Below, piece by piece: positions 26,519 through 33,004 of a DNA stretch of 46,619 bases. The position numbers were made by a program, and so were the translations under genes. Position 1 is the first letter of the stretch, and each line of letters begins with the position of its first letter. The notes beneath the pieces are model-generated. The model saw only the letters and a program-made list of their open reading frames with translations. It was not told where the DNA came from and ran no database searches. Source of the stretch: Paraclostridium tenue (GTDB taxonomy: Bacteria > Bacillota > Clostridia > Peptostreptococcales > Peptostreptococcaceae); contig NZ_BAAACP010000017.1 in assembly GCF_039521565.1 (NCBI RefSeq), positions 1 through 46,619 on the forward strand, written 5' to 3'.

Positions 26519-26760
26519 TTGATTACATCCTTACCCTCTATGACTATTATTAAATATAGTTTGCAAGCTAGCTTGAACTCTAACCTTTGGGTATTAGACA
26601 AAAGCTATTTGCACTCTAGTAGATCGAGGATATCTAGTAGATTCATTATATTTAATATGATATTTTTTCAAATATCTAGTCCCAATCACTTCCAAAGATA
26701 CTATCAAAAGGTTAGATATAATCTAGCTTTTGCCTAGTAAGTGTTGGTAGATAATTAACT
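26519..26760. other. Noncoding structured island (candidate RNA or element remnant)
   Basis: This stretch is distinctly less AT-rich than the surrounding spacer and is dense in repeats. It has a 12-bp palindrome CAAGCTAGCTTG (26564-26575), a hairpin CAAAAG...CTTTTG (26705-26732) and inverted pairs TCTAACCTTT (26579-26588) / AAAGGTTAGA (26707-26716) and AAAAGCTA / TAGCTTTT. It also holds the direct repeat TCTAGTAGAT at 26615 and 26633. A plus-strand frame 26519-26737 (72 codons, TTG start after AAGGAG) runs through it, but its Ser/Arg-rich product and rare codons do not look like a real protein. No known riboswitch or T-box motif was found. Confidence 0.4.
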
Positions 26761-26824
26761 TTCATTAACTATCTGATTATATATTAACCATTCTTATAAA
26801 TAATATGTATATAATTTAAATTTA

Positions 26825-26846
26825 ACTAAATATTTATATATTTAGT
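26825..26846 (-). terminator. Weak hairpin after the lipoprotein gene
   Basis: ACTAAATAT and ATATTTAGT form a 9-bp AT-rich stem with a 4-nt loop 45 bp beyond the lipoprotein stop codon. Without a clear T-run it may be leaky. Confidence 0.35.
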
Positions 26847-26890
26847 CTATAGCTTTGATATTAATTTTAAAATATTATTTTTTATTTTGA

Positions 26891-27898
26891 TTAAAATAAC
26901 TGTAAAAATTTAAATAAAACTTGTAAGTCATTAATTTTAGATGCTAAATCAAACTTTGCATTTCTTATAGCTGTAACATTTTTTCCATCAGTTTCTTTTT
27001 GCTGAGATGCTTTTTCATAATTATCCCTACTAGTAATTCTTACTTTATCTATTTCCTTATATACTAAATCAAATTGTTTATTTAATTTTTCTAGTTCACT
27101 TTTATTTGTAGAATTTTCATTTATAGACTTTTGTATTTTTTCTAGTCTTTTTATAAAAATCACATAATCTTCGTCTAGTGCAACTTCATCTTTCTCCGTA
27201 ATTGATATTAGGTATCTACTCATTGAATCTATTTCCTCAGCAACTTGAAAACTAACTGAATCAAATTTCTTAGGTTCATATTTAGAATTTTTCTGTGGTT
27301 TACTTCCTGCTATAATTTCATTTGAACAAGTCTTTGTTAACTCTTGCATACATATTCTAGCTCTGCCTTTATAATCTAAATATAATGCGTAATTCTTATT
27401 ATCTAAATTATTTTCTAACTCTTTCATAGCATTTATTGTACTTTCAAAATATGTATCCAGTATACAAACTTTATCTTTATAATTGGATTTTTTACCTAAT
27501 TCTTGTAATATTATTAATTTATTTATAATCAAATCTAAAAACTCTTTATCTAATTTAGTTTCTTCTATCTGACCCATAGAAGTATATGCATATAAAAACT
27601 TAGCATATATTGCATATAGTGTCTTGTCATAATCCTCTAAACTTAGCTTAGATTCTTTGTTTAAACTATTAATTAATCTACAATCATAATCGCTTTCATA
27701 AAATTTTTTATTGTCTTCAAGGTATTCTTTCATAGCTTCATTTTTTTCTATATGGTATATAGGTTCATAACCTATCCCTTCATAACCTTTAAAACTATTA
27801 TTTTCTACTTTTTTTTGATTTTGATTACAACCCACTATTCCAAGTGCAATTATAACTCCTCCCATGATTAAAATACTTTTCTTTTTTAAAATATTCAT
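26891..27898 (-). CDS. Putative lipoprotein, possibly DUF3829-like
   Basis: A 335-residue protein with a typical lipoprotein signal: MNILKKKSILIMGGVIIALGI followed by the lipobox VGC (Cys24) and a polar NQNQKK start of the mature chain. It should be lipid-anchored on the outer face of the cytoplasmic membrane. The remainder is mostly helical and charged, with no catalytic motif seen. The overall layout recalls DUF3829/YiiG-type lipoproteins, but that is a weak resemblance. AGGAGAAATAT precedes the ATG. It stands alone, with spacers on both sides. A 17-bp direct repeat (26836-26852 and 28053-28069) brackets it, possibly by chance. Confidence 0.75.
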   Translation of the reverse strand: MNILKKKSILIMGGVIIALGIVGCNQNQKKVENNSFKGYEGIGYEPIYHIEKNEAMKEYLEDNKKFYESDYDCRLINSLNKESKLSLEDYDKTLYAIYAKFLYAYTSMGQIEETKLDKEFLDLIINKLIILQELGKKSNYKDKVCILDTYFESTINAMKELENNLDNKNYALYLDYKGRARICMQELTKTCSNEIIAGSKPQKNSKYEPKKFDSVSFQVAEEIDSMSRYLISITEKDEVALDEDYVIFIKRLEKIQKSINENSTNKSELEKLNKQFDLVYKEIDKVRITSRDNYEKASQQKETDGKNVTAIRNAKFDLASKINDLQVLFKFLQLF

Positions 27899-28004
27899 TT
27901 TTTATATTTCTCCTATAAAGTTGTTTACAGAGTATATTGATAATTATCAATTTAATATTTACCATAATATACTAATAACTTTATTATTATATAAAATTTA
28001 AAAT

Positions 28005-28042
28005 AAAAATAAAAGCTAATTATATAATTAGCTTTTATTTTT
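28005..28042 (-). terminator. Palindromic terminator between the BBE-like and lipoprotein genes
   Basis: A perfect 38-nt palindrome (19-bp arms) has A-run/T-run polarity suiting termination in both directions. It is the second of two hairpins beyond the flavoenzyme stop codon. Confidence 0.7.
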
Positions 28043-28080
28043 ATACAAATTAATATATTTAGTCTATAGAAAAAAGAGTT

Positions 28081-28100
28081 TGAGATTCTTAATAATCTCA
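28081..28100 (-). terminator. Hairpin just after the BBE-like gene
   Basis: TGAGATT and AATCTCA form a 7-bp stem with a 6-nt loop. On the minus strand a T-rich stretch follows shortly after, 32 bp beyond the stop codon. Confidence 0.5.
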
Positions 28101-28131
28101 TTTAAAATAATCCTCATTGATAAAAGTAACA

Positions 28132-29466
28132 TTATTTTGTAAGAAAAGATTGTATTGATTGGGGATAATAAAATAAATTATATGGATCATATTTTGCTTT
28201 TACAAGTTTTAACCAAAATACATTATTACCAAAATAATTATACAAGTAATTTGGTATATTAATATCACAATAATTAAGATATCCAAATCCTGCATATGGA
28301 AGTAAGGATTTTCTTAAGCTATTTACCCATCTAATTGTATCATTAGCATACATACTATACTTAGGTAACCACTGAGCATCAATTTGTATTAATACTTTAG
28401 CATCTCTATGGGGATAAGCATTAGGTAATTTTTTATTTTCTTTAATTTTTCCTCCCAATAGTAAAAAGCCAATTTGTATAGTTGGCTGTATATTCGGTGA
28501 ATTATCTAAATAATCAAATATTATTTGACAAGGTTCTTTTCCTAATATTTTATATGCAAGTAATCCTGTAGTTTTAAATCCTGTTGGTGTAGCTACATAT
28601 TCTGGACACTTCTGTACAGACTCCTTAAAGTCAATATACTTTGTTGTATAATTCATTTTATCAGGAACTTTTAATAAAATACTTAAAGATTTTTCCATTT
28701 CTTTTTCTGTGCTTCTTAAACCTATCCCATATAGTTCAATAGAATCTTTAGCCATAGAAATTTTAATCGTATACCTATTATCTAAATATTGCCCTAATTT
28801 TTGAAATGCTTGAATTACTTCATACCTACTATTTTTAGGCCATTTAGAAGTCATTACTACTACTTTATCAATTGGATATACTTTAAAAGTAAGGGATACT
28901 ACTACTCCAAAATTATTACTACCTGCTCCCCTTAATGCATAAAGTAAATCTTGATTTTGATATGAATTAGCAGTTATTATTCTTCCAAATGCATCTACTA
29001 TTTGTGCTTCTACTAAATTATCACATACTAGACCATATTCCCTTTGTAAGTAGCCAACCCCTCCTCCTAAAGTAATTCCTGAAACACCAATAGATCCACA
29101 ACTTCCTCCAACAAATGCAAATCCATATTTAGCTATTTTAGGATAAAGTTGCTCTTGGGTATATCCTGCTCCTATTTTTACATAACCTTTATTAGTATCT
29201 ATTTCAAAATCAAGTAAATTAGAAACATCTATCACAACAGCGTCATTTGCCACAGAAAATGATTCATAATTATGACCACCACTTCTACAACGTACATTTA
29301 AACCTCGATTTCTTGCCCAATTTACTGCATTAACTACATCTTTTATATTATTAGGATATACAATTACCCTTGGGTAGTAACTAAAATATAAATTTGCATT
29401 TCTACGAACAATATTATAAATATTATCATCTTTAGTTATAACAAGTCCTGTTAATCCCTCTGTCAT
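28132..29466 (-). CDS. FAD-linked oxidoreductase, berberine-bridge-enzyme-like
   Basis: A 444-residue flavoenzyme of the FAD_binding_4/BBE family. The FAD-binding half has RCRSGGHNYESF, whose His (residue 65 from this start) is the usual 8-alpha-histidyl attachment site. GGSCGSIGVSGITLGGGVGY has Cys123 at the position of the second, 6-S-cysteinyl link, so bicovalent FAD is likely. The C-terminal NVFWLKLVKAKYDPYNLFYYPQSI is the BBE motif. Family members oxidise alcohols, sugars or amines, often with oxygen as acceptor. Substrate and acceptor here are unknown, and no signal peptide is seen. A TTG 12 nt upstream overlaps the GGAGG site; the ATG at 29466 is preferred. It is divergent from the zinc alcohol dehydrogenase gene, which may hint at a shared pathway. 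Confidence 0.88.
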   Translation of the reverse strand: MTEGLTGLVITKDDNIYNIVRRNANLYFSYYPRVIVYPNNIKDVVNAVNWARNRGLNVRCRSGGHNYESFSVANDAVVIDVSNLLDFEIDTNKGYVKIGAGYTQEQLYPKIAKYGFAFVGGSCGSIGVSGITLGGGVGYLQREYGLVCDNLVEAQIVDAFGRIITANSYQNQDLLYALRGAGSNNFGVVVSLTFKVYPIDKVVVMTSKWPKNSRYEVIQAFQKLGQYLDNRYTIKISMAKDSIELYGIGLRSTEKEMEKSLSILLKVPDKMNYTTKYIDFKESVQKCPEYVATPTGFKTTGLLAYKILGKEPCQIIFDYLDNSPNIQPTIQIGFLLLGGKIKENKKLPNAYPHRDAKVLIQIDAQWLPKYSMYANDTIRWVNSLRKSLLPYAGFGYLNYCDINIPNYLYNYFGNNVFWLKLVKAKYDPYNLFYYPQSIQSFLTK

Positions 29467-29674
29467 ATTATCCTCCAATCTTATTAGCTATATATTATAA
29501 CTTTAAGCATAATGTTATATAATATGGTAATAACTTAGAGGCTGTTCTTAATATATTCAATCCAAATTTTCATATTTTAATATTCTATTAAAATTTAAAA
29601 TCAAAGAATAATTTTCCATAATTTAACTAAAACTAAATTGTAAATAAATGCTGTTGTATAAGGAGGATATATTA
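29467..29674. other. Divergent intergenic region between BBE-like and alcohol dehydrogenase genes
   Basis: It must hold promoters for both genes. A TATAAT sits on the minus strand near 29495-29500 without a good -35. No operator-like dyad is obvious. Confidence 0.4.
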
Positions 29675-30805
29675 TTGAAAGCTATTGTATATGAAGGAAT
29701 AAAAAATGTAAATGTACGTGATGTAGCAGATCCCAAAATAGAAAAAAGTGATGATATTATTATTAAAGTCACATCTACAGCTATATGTGGTTCCGATCTT
29801 CATTTAATTCATGGAATGATTCCAAATCTTAAAAAAAATTCAATTTTAGGTCACGAAACAATGGGAATAATTGAAGAAATAGGTAAAGATGTTACTAAAT
29901 TTAAAAAAGGTGATAGAGTTGTTGTTCCATTTCCCATATCTTGTGGACATTGTTTCTATTGTGAACATGAGTTATATAGCCAATGTGATAACTCTAATGA
30001 CTATGGTTCATGTGGTGGTATATTTGGTTATAGTGATACTTTTGGTGGATATGATGGAGGTCAAGCAGAATATTTAAGGGTTCCATATGCTAATGTAGGA
30101 CCTATAAAAATTCCTGAAGAATTATCAGATGATCAAGTTCTTTTTCTTACTGATGTTTTGCCAACCTCTTACTGGGGTGTTGATAATGCAGATGTTAAAA
30201 AAGGTGATACAGTTGTTGTACTTGGTTGTGGACCTATAGGTCTTTCTGTTATAAAATGGCTTATATTAAAAAATGTAGGAAGAATTATTGCAGTAGATAG
30301 GGTTTCATACAGACTTAAGCATGCAACTTCCTACAAAGGTATTGAAACAGTTAACTTTGAAGATCATGATGATACAGGTGAATACATAAAAGAAATTACT
30401 CATGGTGGTGCGGATGTTGTTATAGACTGTGTTGGAATGGATGGTGTAATGTCAAACTTTGAAAAAGTTGAAACTCTCCTAAAACTCCAAGGAGGTTCCA
30501 AATCAGCAATTGAAATTTCATCTAGAGCTGTTAGAAAAGGAGGAACTGTTATGATGGTTGGTGTTTATGGTGCAAGATATAATCTGTTTCCATTAGGTGA
30601 TTTCTTTTCTAGAAACATTACATTAAAAATGGGACAATGCCCTGCTCAAGCTTATATGCCTAAAATTTTAGATATAATAAAAAAAGGTGAGTATGATCCC
30701 ACTGATATTATTACTCATAAGTTGTCCTTATCTGAAGGAAAACATGCTTATGATATTTTTGATAGTAAATTAGATAATTGTATAAAAGTTGTATTAAAAC
30801 CATAA
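29675..30805 (+). CDS. Zinc-dependent alcohol dehydrogenase (MDR family, formaldehyde-dehydrogenase-like)
   Basis: A 376-residue medium-chain dehydrogenase. Catalytic zinc ligands lie in STAICGSDLHLIHG (Cys) and LGHETMG (His-Glu). The structural zinc site is CGHCFYCEHELYSQC (Cys-x2-Cys-x2-Cys-x7-Cys). The Rossmann motif is VVLGCGPIGLSVI. The long lid insert and overall length resemble glutathione-independent formaldehyde dehydrogenase-like members. It probably oxidises or reduces an alcohol/aldehyde with NAD(P). An in-frame ATG at 29648 is too early because AAGGAGG lies between it and the TTG at 29675, which gives the expected MKAIVYEG start. It ends at a bidirectional terminator. Confidence 0.9.
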   Translation: MKAIVYEGIKNVNVRDVADPKIEKSDDIIIKVTSTAICGSDLHLIHGMIPNLKKNSILGHETMGIIEEIGKDVTKFKKGDRVVVPFPISCGHCFYCEHELYSQCDNSNDYGSCGGIFGYSDTFGGYDGGQAEYLRVPYANVGPIKIPEELSDDQVLFLTDVLPTSYWGVDNADVKKGDTVVVLGCGPIGLSVIKWLILKNVGRIIAVDRVSYRLKHATSYKGIETVNFEDHDDTGEYIKEITHGGADVVIDCVGMDGVMSNFEKVETLLKLQGGSKSAIEISSRAVRKGGTVMMVGVYGARYNLFPLGDFFSRNITLKMGQCPAQAYMPKILDIIKKGEYDPTDIITHKLSLSEGKHAYDIFDSKLDNCIKVVLKP

Positions 30806-30809
30806 ATAT

Positions 30810-30859
30810 AAAAAAGCACTGATTTGATAATCTAATACTTCAAATTCAGTGCATTTTTT
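30810..30859. terminator. Bidirectional terminator, copy 2 of the repeated hairpin
   Basis: The same GCACTGATTTGAT...TTCAAATTCAGTGC hairpin as at 26458, with similar sequence continuing past the stem (TTTTTTAAxxAGTAxTATT). It separates the converging alcohol dehydrogenase and sialidase genes. Confidence 0.75.
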
Positions 30860-30913
30860 AAAAGTAGTATTATTAAGTTTTAATGTTTTTTCAATATATA
30901 TCTGATAAATACT

Positions 30914-32122
30914 CTACATTTTATTATTATCAAGGGATAAATAATAATCTGTTAAATCTTTATATACTATGTTTCCGTCAGCTTCATAAAGTATACTTAA
31001 CTTTCCATTATTAAAAGATAAACAAGAATATCCTCCACCACTTGGATTTCCATCTTCAGGATATGGAATACATAATTCTTTAACCCCTTTAGATAAATCA
31101 TCAAAATCAATCATATAAACAGTTATATTATCTCTAATATATCCACCTTTTGTATTTTTAGGTGCTGAAATAAATCCTAATCTATGTCCATCTTTAGCAG
31201 TAACTTTAATAAATGAACCTTGGCATCCTGATCCATTACCAGTTAATATTTTGCCATGTAAAGGCTCATATACTTCCCATGTAGATCCTAAATCATAAGA
31301 TATATATGATGCTCTATAATTATTTCCATCATTTCTAGAACTCATAATTAAAGCTCCATCTAATTCAATTACCATATTTTCAGAAGTTTTTGAATTAGGT
31401 ACTTTGTTTCCCATAGTCCACGTTTCACCATTATCTTTTGAATATATAACTGATGAATAGTAGTTATTAGCATTGTTTTCTCTTAGTGCAATTTGTATTG
31501 GCATTACTATTGTTCCATCAGACATTACAGTACCAGCTCCAACACCGCCTAACCATCCAATAGTATTACTTGGTTGATTTTTTATTCTTGCTGTATTTGT
31601 AGTTAAATCAATTTTGTCAGACCATGTTAATCCATTATCATCAGAATAAACCATTTGAACAGACCAGTCACTTCTCAATGAAGTTGTACTACTTGCCCAG
31701 TTTCCATTTTTATTCCATGATCCTGCAATTAATATTATTCTACCTGTGTCTGTAACAACAGTTGTTGAATCCATTACACGAGAATAAGTTGGATCAACAC
31801 GATCATTTTCCATTACTGTTTTATAATCCCATGTTTTTCCCCCATCAGTACTTCTAGCAGCTCCAATATCTATATATGCATGATCTTGAGCTCCATTATA
31901 ACGAATATCTGAAAATGCTAGCATTGTACCATCAGGTAACGTTTGCAAACTAGGTATTCTAAAATACTTTGCATTCCACATGTTATCACTTTTATTAAAT
32001 ACAGTTGTTTTATAGGGCTCATTAGTTGTGTTTAAATTACTTGCAAAGACACCATTGATACTACATAATGACAAAACAATTGCCATACTTAATACTTTTA
32101 AATTTTTAATAATTTTTTTCAT
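30914..32122 (-). CDS. nanS: Secreted exo-alpha-sialidase NanS
   Basis: A 402-residue GH33 sialidase. A signal peptide is clear (MKKIIKNLKVLSMAIVLSLC..., cleavage after the Ala of GVFA, near residue 27). The mature protein has YFRIPSL (Arg of the FRIP motif, near 54-57) and the catalytic-site FSDIRY...GAQDHAYID stretch. Four Asp boxes are visible: STDGGKTW, SDDNGLTW, SKDNGETW and SYDLGSTW. Size and features match the small secreted sialidase of C. sordellii, a known virulence-associated enzyme that removes terminal sialic acid from host glycans. Twenty in-frame codons upstream are excluded because AAGGGGGAAAC lies just before the ATG at 32122. No sialic acid uptake or catabolism genes are in the window. 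Confidence 0.93.
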   Translation of the reverse strand: MKKIIKNLKVLSMAIVLSLCSINGVFASNLNTTNEPYKTTVFNKSDNMWNAKYFRIPSLQTLPDGTMLAFSDIRYNGAQDHAYIDIGAARSTDGGKTWDYKTVMENDRVDPTYSRVMDSTTVVTDTGRIILIAGSWNKNGNWASSTTSLRSDWSVQMVYSDDNGLTWSDKIDLTTNTARIKNQPSNTIGWLGGVGAGTVMSDGTIVMPIQIALRENNANNYYSSVIYSKDNGETWTMGNKVPNSKTSENMVIELDGALIMSSRNDGNNYRASYISYDLGSTWEVYEPLHGKILTGNGSGCQGSFIKVTAKDGHRLGFISAPKNTKGGYIRDNITVYMIDFDDLSKGVKELCIPYPEDGNPSGGGYSCLSFNNGKLSILYEADGNIVYKDLTDYYLSLDNNKM

Positions 32123-32172
32123 AAGTTTCCCCCTTAATTTAAACTTTTCCTTATATATCTCTTTACATATTA

Positions 32173-32181
32173 AGTATAGCA
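32173..32181 (-). promoter_or_regulatory. Putative extended -10 promoter of nanS
   Basis: TGCTATACT on the minus strand is an extended -10 about 50 bp before the nanS start codon. No clear -35 is seen. Confidence 0.4.
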
Positions 32182-32322
32182 TAATTTTGTTTATTTTTTA
32201 TCATAATAAATATTTCATATTTATATTTTTTATATTTTTATTTAAAATATCATATGAAGATTAATATGTTTATAATTTGCCACTTTAATTTTGTGTAACC
32301 CCACATAAACATCAACCTTCTA

Positions 32323-32988
32323 TTAACTTAAAATTTTACCATCTTTAATAGTTATAATTCTATCTGCCATATTAGCTATCTCGTCATTATGAGTTATCAT
32401 AACTAGAGTTTGATTAAACTCCTTAACACACATTTTTAAAATATCCATTACTTCATCTGTAGTCTTTGAATCAAGATTTCCAGTAGGTTCATCTGCAAAT
32501 ATTACTGATGGTTTATTTGCAAGTGCACGAGCAATTGCTACCCTTTGTTGTTGTCCCCCTGATAATTCATTTGGAAATTTCTTAATTTGTGATTTAAGAC
32601 CTAATTTAATTATTAAATCTTCTATATACTTTTTATCTACCTTTTTACCACTAAGTGAAATAGGTAATACTATATTATCATAAACATTTATAACAGGTAT
32701 TAGATTAAAGCTTTGAAATATAAATCCAAATTCATCTCTTCTTATCTTAGATAACTTATCATCATTTAAAGTATATAAATCTAAATCATCTATAAACACT
32801 TTGCCTAAGGTCGGTTTATCAAGTCCTGCCATACAGTGAAGTAATGTACTTTTTCCTGAACCACTTTGTCCAATTATAGCTGTAAACTTATGAGGTTCTA
32901 TTTCTAAAGTTATTCCATCAATAGCTTTAACCTCGCTATCACCTTTCCCGTATGTTTTTCTTAAATCTATAGTTTTTAAAGTTTTCAT
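32323..32988 (-). CDS. ABC transporter ATP-binding protein (MacB/LolD type)
   Basis: A 221-residue ATPase. Walker A GQSGSGKST (about 39-47), Q-loop FIFQSFNLIPVINVYDNI, signature LSGGQQQRVAIARAL, Walker B VIFADEPTGNLDS and the switch His in MITHND are all present. The sequence belongs to the MacB/LolD group that pairs with FtsX-fold permeases and does mechanotransmission rather than simple import. It is the last gene of a four-gene operon, 16 bp after the permease gene. TGGGAGGTT precedes the ATG. No clear terminator was seen before nanS, only a weak hairpin near 32290-32312. Confidence 0.93.
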   Translation of the reverse strand: MKTLKTIDLRKTYGKGDSEVKAIDGITLEIEPHKFTAIIGQSGSGKSTLLHCMAGLDKPTLGKVFIDDLDLYTLNDDKLSKIRRDEFGFIFQSFNLIPVINVYDNIVLPISLSGKKVDKKYIEDLIIKLGLKSQIKKFPNELSGGQQQRVAIARALANKPSVIFADEPTGNLDSKTTDEVMDILKMCVKEFNQTLVMITHNDEIANMADRIITIKDGKILS

Positions 32989-33004
32989 AACTTAACCTCC
33001 CAAA

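Noticed and set aside
26519..26737. A 72-codon plus-strand frame with TTG start and AAGGAG
   Set aside because: Product is Ser/Arg-rich with rare codons such as AGG and TCG and no family resemblance, and the DNA is dominated by inverted repeats. More likely noncoding or remnant, so described as an island only.
26458..26800. T-box or other riboswitch controlling the hydrolase gene
   Set aside because: The terminator comes before a separate candidate promoter for the hydrolase, and the T-box core AGGGTGG-ACCGCG is absent, as are SAM, lysine and cyclic-di-GMP motifs.
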